This document shows positions 1-8,271 of a DNA stretch of 48,199 nucleotides, piece by piece. Source of the DNA: CAZNLL01 sp964573885 (GTDB taxonomy: Bacteria; Desulfobacterota; DSM-4660; Desulfatiglandales; Desulfatiglandaceae); NCBI GenBank assembly GCA_964573885.1, contig CAZNLL010000011.1:1-48199 (forward strand), read 5' to 3'. Made by a program: the position numbers and the translations under genes. The notes under the pieces are model-generated. The model worked only from the letters and a program-made list of their open reading frames with translations. It was not told where the DNA came from and searched no databases. Positions within the stretch are counted from its first letter, which is position 1; the number at the start of each line of letters is the position of its first letter.

Positions 1-1
1 G

Positions 2-493
2 ATTCAGAGAAACATTATCTCCATGTTTCGCATGAGGGAGACGGTCCGATCAAAAGGGAGATTCTATCTGGACATGGCTGAAGAATTGGCGCGGTTGCCC
101 GTGGAATGTGGCGGTCATCAGGTGGCCGAGGCCATAAGGGTGGTGAACGACATGGTCTTCGGTGTACGCAAGAACAAGCTCAACCGCTCTCAATATGTGA
201 TGTTCCTCCTTGCAGATATGATGACATGGTGTGAAGTGGGAGCCGCCCTCTGCCGTAAAGCGGCCCGTGGCGAAGGGGGCCAAGGCCGATCAGCGACATT
301 TTTGCAGGTTGCTGCGAGGCTCTTTTCCCGGGAGGTTGTCGAAAAAGTGTATGTGAACGGGATAAAGATAACCTTTGGTTGTAAACAGGAAGTGGAAGGG
401 ATGGGAGAGAAATTGAAGGGCTTGAACCTGGCAGAGGGATCAAAGGGCAGGCTTGATGATATGGACCTCATCGCTTCAGAACTGGTGGCTTGA
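2..493 (+). CDS. Probable acyl-CoA dehydrogenase, C-terminal part only (5' end outside window)
   Basis: The reading frame is open from the first bases of the window to a TGA at 491-493, so this is the 3' end of a gene that starts upstream. The visible 163 residues are helical. They contain a segment like the C-terminal helical bundle of long acyl-CoA dehydrogenases (MFLLADMMTWCEVGAA, followed by a second helix with FSREVVEKVYVNG). Flavin-binding and catalytic parts are not visible, so the family call is by overall resemblance only. Two complete acyl-CoA dehydrogenases occur elsewhere in the window (38532 and 46738), and this one looks unlike their C-termini, more like the extra C-terminal domain of ACAD9/VLCAD-type enzymes. 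It ends 13 bases before the helicase start, so the two may be co-transcribed. Confidence 0.5.
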   Translation: MQRNIISMFRMRETVRSKGRFYLDMAEELARLPVECGGHQVAEAIRVVNDMVFGVRKNKLNRSQYVMFLLADMMTWCEVGAALCRKAARGEGGQGRSATFLQVAARLFSREVVEKVYVNGIKITFGCKQEVEGMGEKLKGLNLAEGSKGRLDDMDLIASELVA

Positions 494-506
494 ATCAACC
501 GAAAAC

Positions 507-3218
507 ATGCCCACCAAGGGATCTGTGACTAAAAAAAGATACTATCGAAGGCCCGAAAGAAGCTGGTCGCGAAAGAAGAAGCATGTGAGAGGCAAAGGGC
601 CTCGTGAGAAACCGAGGATCGATCCGGGCCTTAAGCCGGCCTTTCAAAAAATCGGTGTTCCCGAATCAGAACCCTTTGAACCAGATCCTTTTCAAATTGA
701 GGCGCTCCATCTGATTACAGACTTTGATGTACTCGTGAGCGCCCCCACAGGGGCGGGGAAGACATGGATCGCCTCCCAAACCATTGAGGCGTACCTGTCC
801 AAGGGTCTGAGGGTGTGGTATGCCTCCCCCCTCAAGGCCCTTTCTAATTCCATCTATCGAACCTTTTCTCGGGAATTCGGGCCGTCCTGTTGCGGGATCC
901 TGACCGGTGACCGCAAGGAGAATCCTGAGGCCCCGGTGATTGTGGGGACCACGGAAATTCTCCGCAATCAGCTCTATGACGCCATGGACAAGGGATCCAG
1001 CATCCGGACCGACCTGGTCATCCTGGACGAAGCCCACTATCTCAGCGACCCTGACCGGGGCGTTGTCTGGGAGGAGACTCTTATTTACCTGCCTCCGAGG
1101 GTCCGGCTCCTGCTCCTTTCTGCAACCATATCCAATGCAGATGAGGTGTGTACATGGCTGGAGAAGATTCGAGGCGGTGGCATGCGGATTGTCTTCTCGG
1201 ACCGGCGTCCCGTACCTCTGAAGATGGTCTTCCTCTTTCCGGATGGCCTGGTGGTCCCTCTGGGAGGCAAACGGGGGGTTGATCACAGGATCAAGAAATT
1301 CTACCAATCCGGGGGGGCTCGGGGTGCCCAAAGGTTGGATTTTGGCAGGATCATCAGGTGGCTGAGAGAACTCGACCTCCTGCCGGTCATCTTTTTTCTC
1401 AAGTCCAGGGCCGACTGTGACCGTGCCCTGGGGTCGTGTCCCCCTACCCGCGTGCAGGCCGTGCCGAGGCGCAGCCTTGAACGGGTGGTAAGCGCCTTTT
1501 TAGAGCACTACCCCCATCTTAGAGGGCATCGGCAAATGAAGGCCCTTCTTGAATCCAGGGTGGCCTCCCATCATGCCGGGCAGCTCCCTTACTGGAAGAT
1601 GCTCGTTGAGGAGATGATGAACAAGGGGCTCCTGGAGGCCATCTTCTCTACATCCACGGTTGCGGCGGGAGTAAATTTTCCGGCCAGGACCGTGGCCCTC
1701 ATGCAGAGCGACAGGTACAACGGATACGGTTTTGTGGAACTGAGCGCAACGGACCTTCATCAAATGATCGGTCGTGCGGGCAGAAGGGGGAAGGACAAGA
1801 TCGGATTCGCCCTGCTTCTCCCGGGCCCCCACCAAGATGTGGAGCACATCCATGCCCTAAAGAACGCCTCTCCAGAGCCTTTGGTCAGCCGAATTCATAT
1901 CAACTTCTCCATGACCCTGAACCTCCTCCTTTCGCATGAACCCCAAGAGGTGAAGGAACTGCTGGACTATTCCTTCGGCACATTCCAGGAGAGGCAATCG
2001 GATTCCCCACTAAAGGGAGGATGGAACCGGATGTTACAGGAACTGGTTGAGCTGCTTCCTGAAGGCGCCTGTGATGTGAGCGATCCCTATGAGGTGGCGG
2101 AAAATGTTCAGAAGAGGTTGGACCTAAAGAAAGAGCTAAAAAGGCTGAGGCAGTCCAACGGGGGATGGGAAGAGGCATGCAGGGCCTACCTTGCCCCCGG
2201 AAGGCTTTTCCTCCACAGAAACGGCCATATTTACATGGCCCTGGGTTGTGAAGATGACAGAGGCCGGCTCACCTGTTTGGCCCAGGATATTCACAGGATA
2301 AGGGACAGAAAAAGGGGCCGACCCCGGCCCAAGCATATCCACGCGAGTCAAATAGAGGCCCTTTTTGATCACCGGGTCGATCTCTCCCATGACTCTTCAT
2401 CTGAGGACCTGTGGCGTCGTGTGGCGGCCGTTTCCTTTGAAGATCTGAAACCCTTGTCCATGCCGCCAGTCACCCATGAGAGGGAAAGCCAAAGAGAAAT
2501 CCAGGTCCAGGAAAGGCTCCGTGCCCTCCCCTGTGAGGGATGCCCAAGCTTTAAGACCTGTGCCGGGGGAAAGCGACGGGGCAATCTCCGGCGGTTGCTC
2601 ATGCGTTTCAGGGCCATGGCTCCGGACATAGAAAAGGTGAGAGGGGGGCAGTGGCTCAGTTTCAAACGTCACGTCCGCTTTCTCAAGGAGACCGGTTTTG
2701 TTGCGGGATCCGACAGATTGACCCCGGATGGCCTATGGGCCTCCCAACTGAGGCTGGACCAGCCCCTTTTGATTGCAGAGGCCATCCGAAAGGGGGCCTT
2801 TCACCAGGCCTCTCCCAGCGCCTTGGCCGGAGGTATCGCCCCTTTTGTGTGGGACAGATCCCAAGAAGTAGATTTAAGGGTGGAGGGCGAATTCGACCTA
2901 AGGGAGTGTGAGAGCACTTTTCAAAGTATCCGGGAGTCCATTCAAGAGATCAGGGATCTTAAGGGCAGAAGGGGTTTCCACTCTCCCCCGATCCTTTTTT
3001 GGCCCGCCCTGGCCCTGTATCTTTGGGCCAAAGGTTGTCCGTGGGAAGAGCTGCTGGCCCATGTATCCGTGGAGGAAGGTGATATGGCCTCTCTTATTTC
3101 CCGGACAGCGGACCATCTGAGGCAGGTGAGCAACCTGAAAGGAACGCACCCAGGGCTGGCCTCTGTGGCTGAAACGGCCATCGGGCGAGTCCTTCGAGAA
3201 CCCGTCTATATCGAATAA
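507..3218 (+). CDS. Ski2-like DEAD/DEAH-box helicase
   Basis: A 903-residue superfamily 2 helicase predicted to unwind RNA or DNA with ATP. Walker A is SAPTGAGKT (about residues 78-86), Walker B is DEAH (about 174-177), motif III is SATI, and motif VI is QMIGRAGRRG (about 419-428); the last is typical of the Ski2/Mtr4/Hel308 group. The N-terminus is basic (runs of K and R up to residue 30), which suggests nucleic-acid binding. After the helicase core lies a long C-terminal region with a CX2CX5C cluster at C676, C679 and C685 that could hold zinc or an iron-sulfur cluster if another ligand exists. ATG 507 is chosen because the first in-frame ATG (453) would overlap the upstream gene by 41 bases. 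The gene converges on gltX with 12 bases between stop codons. Confidence 0.85.
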   Translation: MPTKGSVTKKRYYRRPERSWSRKKKHVRGKGPREKPRIDPGLKPAFQKIGVPESEPFEPDPFQIEALHLITDFDVLVSAPTGAGKTWIASQTIEAYLSKGLRVWYASPLKALSNSIYRTFSREFGPSCCGILTGDRKENPEAPVIVGTTEILRNQLYDAMDKGSSIRTDLVILDEAHYLSDPDRGVVWEETLIYLPPRVRLLLLSATISNADEVCTWLEKIRGGGMRIVFSDRRPVPLKMVFLFPDGLVVPLGGKRGVDHRIKKFYQSGGARGAQRLDFGRIIRWLRELDLLPVIFFLKSRADCDRALGSCPPTRVQAVPRRSLERVVSAFLEHYPHLRGHRQMKALLESRVASHHAGQLPYWKMLVEEMMNKGLLEAIFSTSTVAAGVNFPARTVALMQSDRYNGYGFVELSATDLHQMIGRAGRRGKDKIGFALLLPGPHQDVEHIHALKNASPEPLVSRIHINFSMTLNLLLSHEPQEVKELLDYSFGTFQERQSDSPLKGGWNRMLQELVELLPEGACDVSDPYEVAENVQKRLDLKKELKRLRQSNGGWEEACRAYLAPGRLFLHRNGHIYMALGCEDDRGRLTCLAQDIHRIRDRKRGRPRPKHIHASQIEALFDHRVDLSHDSSSEDLWRRVAAVSFEDLKPLSMPPVTHERESQREIQVQERLRALPCEGCPSFKTCAGGKRRGNLRRLLMRFRAMAPDIEKVRGGQWLSFKRHVRFLKETGFVAGSDRLTPDGLWASQLRLDQPLLIAEAIRKGAFHQASPSALAGGIAPFVWDRSQEVDLRVEGEFDLRECESTFQSIRESIQEIRDLKGRRGFHSPPILFWPALALYLWAKGCPWEELLAHVSVEEGDMASLISRTADHLRQVSNLKGTHPGLASVAETAIGRVLREPVYIE

Positions 3219-3230
3219 TTCCCTTCGCCC

Positions 3231-4673
3231 TCAAGGCCTGCCCGCCGGGCCCAGGCCCTCCTTGCCCCGGATATGGGAGACAGCCTTTTCCAGCCTTTTG
3301 ATGACCTGTCCCTTCCCAAGAACCTCCATGACCTCGAACAACCCCGGGCTGACCGTCTTTCCGGTGAGGGCCAGCCTAAGGGGCTGAGCAAGCTTTTTCA
3401 GCTTTATTTCTCTTTCTTTCAGAAAAGCGCTAAACACCCTTTCCAGTGTCTCCTGATCAAAAGAGGGGATCTGCTCTAGTGTGTGCTTAAGCGCTTCCAG
3501 GAGTTGCGCCGCTTCCGGGGTGAAAAACTTGCGTTCCCCCTTATCCTCATAGACAAGGTCCTGGGTGAAGTAAAAAGCGGCCCCTTGCGCCATTTCAACA
3601 AGGGTCTTGCTCCTCACCTTGAGCGTCCCCACAGCCTGACTTACCATTTGTTGATCCAGGTCCCTGAACCCCATTTTCTGCAGAAAAGGAATCAGTCTCT
3701 GGGCGAGATCTTCGTTGGCGGATTGACGGATATACCAGGCATTCAAATCCTGCATTTTTTCAAAATTAAGTACCCCCGCGGACTTTCCAACCTTTTCCAA
3801 GGAGAACTTCTCGATCAATTCCTGTTTCGTGAATTTTTCCTGGTCTCCGTAAGACCATCCCAGCCTCACCAAGGCATTGAGCAAGGCCTCAGGCAAGTAG
3901 CCCATCTCTTTGTATGCGAGCACAGACATGGCGCCGTGGCGTTTGCTGAGCCTGGTTTTGTCGGGGCCCAAAATCATGGGAACATGTGCATAATGTGGCA
4001 GGTCCCGGCCCAGGGCCTTATATATCAAGATTTGACGGGGCGTATTGTTGACGTGGTCATCTCCTCTGATCACGTGGGTGATTCCGAGGGTGATATCGTC
4101 GGCAACCACGGCGAGGTGGTAGGTGGGACTTCCATCCGAGCGCCTCAGGATGAGGTCATCAAGCTCGTTGTTGTCAAATCGAATAGGACCCTTCACGATG
4201 TCGTGAAACCGGGTCGTACCGCTTAAAGGGGTCTTAAGCCTCACCACGGCGCCGGGGGCAGGGCCCAGGCCAAGATCACGGCATTTCCCGTCGTATTTTG
4301 GCTTTAATCCCCTGGCCCGGGCTTCCTTCCTCTTTCGTTCCAGCTCCTCAGGGGTGCAGTGGCAATAATAGGCCTGGCCCGTTGAAAGGAGCCCTTCGAT
4401 GAACTCGTTATAGATCTCATTGCGCCGTGACTGAAAATAGGGCCCCTCGTCCCAATCCAGTCCGAGCCATTCCATGGATTTAAGGATCCCCTCGGTCGCC
4501 TGTTCCGTGGATCTCTCCCTGTCCGTGTCCTCGATCCTGAGGACGAATCTGCCTCTCTTTTGTCTGGTAAAAAGCCAGTTAAAAAGCGCTGTTCGCGCAC
4601 CCCCCAGATGAAGATACCCTGTCGGACTCGGCGGGAATCGGGTGACCACTATTTCTTCATTCACGGCTACCAC
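3231..4673 (-). CDS. gltX: Glutamyl-tRNA synthetase
   Basis: A class I aminoacyl-tRNA synthetase that charges tRNA-Glu, and possibly tRNA-Gln in organisms using the amidotransferase route. The HIGH-region signature RFPPSPTGYLHLGGART lies near the N-terminus and the KMSKS-type motif appears as RLSKRHG. The C-terminal anticodon-binding helical region is complete. The frame is open upstream to 4826, but the extra 51 residues do not look like the family. GTG 4673 is preferred because GGAGG sits 4 bases upstream; GTG 4664 is an alternative. From 4673 the protein is 480 residues, normal for GltX. Its product also feeds the tetrapyrrole pathway through HemA (35602), which uses Glu-tRNA. Confidence 0.96.
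   Translation of the reverse strand: MVAVNEEIVVTRFPPSPTGYLHLGGARTALFNWLFTRQKRGRFVLRIEDTDRERSTEQATEGILKSMEWLGLDWDEGPYFQSRRNEIYNEFIEGLLSTGQAYYCHCTPEELERKRKEARARGLKPKYDGKCRDLGLGPAPGAVVRLKTPLSGTTRFHDIVKGPIRFDNNELDDLILRRSDGSPTYHLAVVADDITLGITHVIRGDDHVNNTPRQILIYKALGRDLPHYAHVPMILGPDKTRLSKRHGAMSVLAYKEMGYLPEALLNALVRLGWSYGDQEKFTKQELIEKFSLEKVGKSAGVLNFEKMQDLNAWYIRQSANEDLAQRLIPFLQKMGFRDLDQQMVSQAVGTLKVRSKTLVEMAQGAAFYFTQDLVYEDKGERKFFTPEAAQLLEALKHTLEQIPSFDQETLERVFSAFLKEREIKLKKLAQPLRLALTGKTVSPGLFEVMEVLGKGQVIKRLEKAVSHIRGKEGLGPAGRP
3235..3257. repeat. GC-rich inverted repeat at the helicase/gltX convergence
   Basis: GGCCTG (3235-3240) pairs with CAGGCC (3252-3257), and an inner CCC/GGG pairing extends the stem. 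It lies over the last codons of gltX, just past the helicase stop. It could slow convergent transcription, but no T-run follows on either strand, so it is not called a Rho-independent terminator. Confidence 0.4.
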
Positions 4674-4872
4674 GTGACCTCCATGAGATGCGTTCCGGGA
4701 CGCCGGCCAAGGGCCGGGCGTACCCTGTGATTCCACGTCCACGAAACGTTCCGGCGTGGAGGGCAGGACTCTAACACATTGCCCGGGCGGAAACAAGGAG
4801 GTATAATCATATCTTTTTTGACCCACAGGATTTCCTTGGGAGCCACAGGATCTTGCTCTAAGGGTGGGGTTT

Positions 4873-5103
4873 ATGAGACAGGACGAGATGGGTATAACCG
4901 TGGTGGGCTATTCCGGTTACGCAGCCGATGAGAGGCCCCTTTATTTTGTGGTGGATCAGAAGAGAGTGAAGGTGAAACGCCTTTTGAACCGCTGGCGCGA
5001 CCAGGCCCACGATATCTTCAGGGTCCTTGCCGAGGACGGCCGGGTTTACGTGCTCAAGCGGCATCGATCCCTGGACCAGTGGTCTCTTTTTCCGGAGCCT
5101 TAG
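4873..5103 (+). CDS. Small conserved-looking protein of unknown function
   Basis: A 76-residue basic protein that I do not recognise. It begins with hydrophobic strands (ITVVGYSGYAADERPLYF), followed by a basic segment rich in K and R (KRVKVKRLLNRWR) and strands containing RVYVLKRHR. No cysteine pairs, membrane segment or signal peptide are present. The alternating hydrophobic pattern suggests a compact alpha/beta fold, perhaps nucleic-acid binding because of the charge; that is inference only. ATG 4873 is chosen over GTG 4864 because AAGGGTGGGG lies just upstream of it. Its stop TAG shares the bases TTAG with the stop of the opposing gene, so the two are tail to tail with a 4-base overlap. 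It is divergent from gltX. Confidence 0.65.
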   Translation: MRQDEMGITVVGYSGYAADERPLYFVVDQKRVKVKRLLNRWRDQAHDIFRVLAEDGRVYVLKRHRSLDQWSLFPEP

Positions 5104-6158
5104 TCGCTGGAATAGACCCAGTTATAATATATGGGATCGGCGTGGAGGGCGTCCACCTTGGGATAGAGGAGTTCATCACGGAGTCTTAGCCAATTATAGG
5201 CGGGTTTCAACCTTCGAAGCTTGCCGTCTTCCGGGGGTTTGGAATGGGGGGTGTGGCCGTAAGTGGCCTCAGAAATGCCGATATAATAATCCTCGGCCGG
5301 GTAAAGGTAGTGGGCCCTGAACTCTTCGGGTTTTACCCTCTCTCTTTCGGCCAGAGCCTCGCTTTGTTCCTTTGTGAGTTGTACAAGAAAGAACTTTGAA
5401 ACACCCCGTTCAGAGTATTTATACAGGGACCGTGATTCGGAACTGGAGACAAATACGGTTGAAATAAAGTCCAGCTTTCTCAGTAGCTGGGCTGCAATGA
5501 GCCCCGCCGTCCGCCTGCCCCCCACGCTGTGATGGCAGCCGTAATATTCAAAGAGCTTATTCTGGAGGATGCGTGCCTGTTCATCACCGTTTTCATAGAG
5601 GTTGCTCTGAATGTACCGGAGCCATTTCGCCAGGTCTTCGGCCGCGTCTGCAATGGGCCAATCAATCTTCACATGAAAGTGGGTAAGGGAGTAACGGTTT
5701 TTTTTCTTGACACTGGGGTCCTGCTGTATGAGTAAGGCGTAGTCCACATTGATGAGGTGTTCCAGGACCCCCAGAAACCCGGGGTTGTCAAAGTGGCGAA
5801 GATTGTGATGGAAACGTTTGTATAAGGAAAAATCGGCGAGATACTCAAGGTTTTTCTTGATGACACTATTTTCGGGAAAAAAGCGGATATAGTTTTTCAG
5901 TGCAGTGCTTACCGTGCCTTCACAGAAGATGACGATGAATGTATTAAACAGGTCTGATTCCTTTTCCATCTTTTTTGATTTGGGCCTTAGCTCACTTTTA
6001 TCAAGGAAGCTGTATTCGACGCCATGTTCCTGGTATTTGTAGAAGGAATCTATAAGGGAAATCTTGGTCAGCTGGCGCTCTAGGGCGTCTCTCAGTACTT
6101 CATAGAGGGAACGTCGCAGCCTGTCATAGTAATTGAGTCGTTCTCGATATCTCCACAT
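5100..6158 (-). CDS. Orphan protein of unknown function, 352 aa
   Basis: I do not recognise this protein family. It is soluble, with no signal peptide or membrane segment, and rich in aromatic residues (many Tyr, Trp and Phe), Lys and Glu. The N-terminus is a charged helix (WRYRERLNYYDRLRRSLYEV). A central part has His-rich short motifs (HHNLRHFDNPGF, GCHHSVGGRR), and the C-terminus is Tyr-rich (YLYPAEDYYIG, PIYYNWVYSSD). No P-loop or obvious catalytic signature is visible. ATG 6158 is chosen; GTG 6164 is two codons earlier, and neither has a clear ribosome binding site. The gene has its own near-consensus promoter (6281-6309), giving a leader of roughly 110 bases that contains three hairpins. 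It stands alone on its strand. Confidence 0.75.
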   Translation of the reverse strand: MWRYRERLNYYDRLRRSLYEVLRDALERQLTKISLIDSFYKYQEHGVEYSFLDKSELRPKSKKMEKESDLFNTFIVIFCEGTVSTALKNYIRFFPENSVIKKNLEYLADFSLYKRFHHNLRHFDNPGFLGVLEHLINVDYALLIQQDPSVKKKNRYSLTHFHVKIDWPIADAAEDLAKWLRYIQSNLYENGDEQARILQNKLFEYYGCHHSVGGRRTAGLIAAQLLRKLDFISTVFVSSSESRSLYKYSERGVSKFFLVQLTKEQSEALAERERVKPEEFRAHYLYPAEDYYIGISEATYGHTPHSKPPEDGKLRRLKPAYNWLRLRDELLYPKVDALHADPIYYNWVYSSD

Positions 6159-6186
6159 GGTCACATATACGAGGAAACCGAAGTCT

Positions 6187-6251
6187 AAAAGACATCTTTT
6201 TGGTATCAGCCCTCAGCATGAGGAGGCCTGAAAAGGTGGGCGGCACTTTTC
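6187..6251 (-). promoter_or_regulatory. Structured 5' leader of the 5100-6158 gene
   Basis: Within the predicted transcript leader three perfect inverted repeats follow one another: 6230-6235 with 6246-6251 (GAAAAG/CTTTTC, 10-base loop), 6211-6215 with 6219-6223 (CCTCA/TGAGG, 3-base loop) and 6187-6192 with 6195-6200 (AAAAGA/TCTTTT). The last competes with a GTCT/AGAC pairing just beside it. This resembles a cis-regulatory leader, but it matches no riboswitch class I recognise. Confidence 0.35.
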
Positions 6252-6280
6252 GCTGGAGGAAATCTGATCAACTTCTAATA

Positions 6281-6309
6281 AATATAGCAAAAAGAAATAT
6301 AAGTGTCAA
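6281..6309 (-). promoter_or_regulatory. Sigma70-type promoter for the orphan gene 5100-6158
   Basis: Read on the minus strand, the -35 box is TTGACA (6304-6309), the spacer is 17 bases and the -10 box is TATATT (6281-6286). The expected start of transcription is near 6274. This is close to the consensus in sequence and spacing. Confidence 0.75.
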
Positions 6310-6393
6310 TAAAAATAGAAAATTCATTAAAAAGGTTCCTCCTCATCCTTTTCTTTCCCAGTCTTAGGGCTGGGGCAGGAGAGATTAATTTCC

Positions 6394-6421
6394 TTGACAA
6401 AAAAGCCCGTTTTTATATACT
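6394..6421 (+). promoter_or_regulatory. Sigma70-type promoter for yceD-rpmF-plsX operon
   Basis: The -35 box TTGACA is at 6394-6399, the spacer is 16 bases, and the -10 box TATACT is at 6416-6421. Transcription would start near 6428, about 57 bases before the yceD start. It probably drives the long run of same-strand genes that begins here. Confidence 0.75.
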
Positions 6422-6484
6422 AAAACTTTTAGGCTATTCTCGGAATAAACAAGTTACATTATTTTATAATATAATCAATTGCCA

Positions 6485-7012
6485 ATGATTATTGACCTAA
6501 AAACCCTCGCCAAGGGCCCTCGGCGGTTCTCCTCCACCCTTGAGCCGGACTGGTGGAAGGGTCACGATGCGGACCGCCAACTCCTGGGATTGGACGGCCC
6601 TTTGAGCTATGATATCAATCTTTACAAGGCCGGCGGCAAGTATGTGCTGGAGGGCCGTTTATCAGGGGGCCTGATCGTTCAGTGTGACCGGTGCCTTGAA
6701 CCGTTTCACCGGGATCTAAAGACAGAGTTCAGGTTGTTCCTGGCCTTGTCCCGTCCTGATGGAGACGAGGCGGACGTGGAACTGGTCAGGGAGGACCTTT
6801 TTGTTGATTTTATCACCGGTGAAGAGCTTGAACTGGAAGAGGTCATCCGGGAGCAAATCTATCTGGCATTGCCCATGAAATCCTTGTGCAAGGTGGACTG
6901 TTTGGGTCTTTGCCCCGTGTGCGGTGTTGACCTAAATATCGAGCAGTGTGGATGCGAGCGCCGGAGCGGTCACCCCGGCTTTGCAAAACTGAAGGCCTTG
7001 AAGGTGAGGTAG
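6485..7012 (+). CDS. yceD: YceD/DUF177 family 23S rRNA accumulation protein
   Basis: A 175-residue DUF177 protein. Members are linked to accumulation of 23S rRNA and large-subunit assembly and nearly always precede rpmF, as here. The family pattern is visible: a CDRC pair at C67 and C70 in the middle, an acidic stretch (DGDEADVELV), then a C-terminal cysteine region LCKVDCLGLCPVCGVDLN with a further CGC, which could bind zinc. ATG 6485 is chosen over TTG 6479 because the protein then starts MIIDLKTL as is usual. It is the first gene after the promoter at 6394-6421 and is followed 56 bases later by rpmF. Confidence 0.9.
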   Translation: MIIDLKTLAKGPRRFSSTLEPDWWKGHDADRQLLGLDGPLSYDINLYKAGGKYVLEGRLSGGLIVQCDRCLEPFHRDLKTEFRLFLALSRPDGDEADVELVREDLFVDFITGEELELEEVIREQIYLALPMKSLCKVDCLGLCPVCGVDLNIEQCGCERRSGHPGFAKLKALKVR

Positions 7013-7068
7013 AAGGGAAGCAATACAGGCGGCAGTGCCGGAGAATTGACGGAGAGTATGAATTAGCC

Positions 7069-7251
7069 ATGGCTGTACCCAAAAAGAAGAAGTCCAAATC
7101 CAAGCGGGACATGCGTCGGTCCCATGACGGGATCAGGTTGCCCTATATAACCACTTGTCCCCAGTGTCATGAGCCCGTATTACCCCATCACGTCTGTCCC
7201 GAATGTGGGACTTACAAGGGAAAGAGCATCATCAAAGTTGAAGAGAGCTGA
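7069..7251 (+). CDS. rpmF: 50S ribosomal protein L32
   Basis: A 60-residue large-subunit protein. It starts with the typical basic N-terminus MAVPKKKKSKSKRD and carries the zinc-ribbon cysteines CPQC and CPEC, so it is the zinc-binding form. The frame is open further upstream, but ATG 7069 gives the standard N-terminus. It sits between yceD and plsX, the classic arrangement, with only 3 bases before plsX. Confidence 0.97.
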   Translation: MAVPKKKKSKSKRDMRRSHDGIRLPYITTCPQCHEPVLPHHVCPECGTYKGKSIIKVEES

Positions 7252-7254
7252 CAA

Positions 7255-8262
7255 ATGAACGTTGCCGTGGACGCCATGGGTGGGGATAATGCTCCGGAAG
7301 TGGTTGTTCAGGGCGCGCTGAAAGCGGCTGCTGAAGCAGGTGTTGACATCACTCTCGTGGGAGATCAAAAAAGGCTTGAAAAGCTTTTAGAGTCCTATTC
7401 TTCTTCTTCCATGGACCATGTGTCGGTGCATCACTGCGACCAAGTGGTGCTCATGAATGAATCCCCTTTAAGGGCGATTCGAGAAAAGAAAAGCGCCTCC
7501 ATCCGCGTGGCTTTTGACCTGGTTAAGACAGGGCGGGCGGAGGCTGTGGTCAGCGCCGGTCATTCGGGGGCCGCTCTGGCCGCGGGTGTGATCGGGCTCG
7601 GGCGGATGAAGGGAATAACCAGGCCCGCTCTGGCCGGCCTCTTCCCGGGTGAGCAAGGGGACGTGCTTCTCATAGATGTGGGGGCCAACGTAGATTGCAG
7701 GCCCGCTCATCTTTTTCAGTTTGGGGTCATGGCCCATGCCTTTGCACGGACGTGTATGGGGGTGAGGGAACCCAAGATCGGCCTCCTCAGTATCGGCACG
7801 GAAGGAGGCAAGGGCAATGAGCAGGTCCGGCAGACGCGAGAACTTTTTGAGGAAAGCCACTTGGCCTTTGCAGGTAACGTGGAGGGTCGAGAGATCTTCA
7901 CCGGTGCCTTGGAGGTAATCGTATGTGATGGATTCGTAGGCAATGTGGCCCTGAAGCTTTCCGAGGGCATGGCGGAATCCGTGACCGGACTTTTGAAAAA
8001 GGAGTTGTGGGGGACTTGGCCGGGGCGGGCCGCACTTCTTTTGGGTCGCGGCACCCTTGACAAATTCTTGGGAAGGTTGGATTACGAGGAGTATGGTGGT
8101 GTGCCTCTGCTCGGAATCAAGGGGATAGGGATCATATGCCATGGCGGATCCTCCCCAAAGGCGATCAAGAACGGCATTAAGTTGGCCGTAAAATATGTGA
8201 GAAACGATTTTCTGGAAAAAATGGGCCTTGAACTTGAGGAACAGGGTATCGCCGCGGATTGA
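7255..8262 (+). CDS. plsX: Phosphate acyltransferase PlsX
   Basis: A 335-residue enzyme that makes acyl-phosphate from acyl-ACP for phospholipid synthesis by PlsY. The family N-terminus VAVDAMGGDNAPE and the GLLSIGTEGGKGNE segment are present, with the C-terminal GIGIICHGGS stretch near residue 295. Length is normal. The start lies 3 bases after rpmF and the gene leads into fabG, acpP and fabF, so ribosome and lipid synthesis genes share one transcript. Confidence 0.97.
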   Translation: MNVAVDAMGGDNAPEVVVQGALKAAAEAGVDITLVGDQKRLEKLLESYSSSSMDHVSVHHCDQVVLMNESPLRAIREKKSASIRVAFDLVKTGRAEAVVSAGHSGAALAAGVIGLGRMKGITRPALAGLFPGEQGDVLLIDVGANVDCRPAHLFQFGVMAHAFARTCMGVREPKIGLLSIGTEGGKGNEQVRQTRELFEESHLAFAGNVEGREIFTGALEVIVCDGFVGNVALKLSEGMAESVTGLLKKELWGTWPGRAALLLGRGTLDKFLGRLDYEEYGGVPLLGIKGIGIICHGGSSPKAIKNGIKLAVKYVRNDFLEKMGLELEEQGIAAD

Positions 8263-8271
8263 AAGGGTAGA

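Larger units (their letters stand above)
6159..6484. other. AT-rich divergent intergenic region
   Basis: About 325 bases separate the minus-strand orphan from yceD. The right half is strongly AT-rich compared with the GC-richer coding DNA around it. It holds two divergent promoters and the structured leader listed separately. No RNA gene was recognised. A 61-codon open frame at 6303-6488 lies across the yceD promoter and is not considered a gene. Confidence 0.8.

Noticed and set aside
6303..6488. 61-codon open frame in the AT-rich spacer
   Set aside because: It spans the yceD promoter, is AT-rich by composition and overlaps the yceD start; no protein family resemblance.
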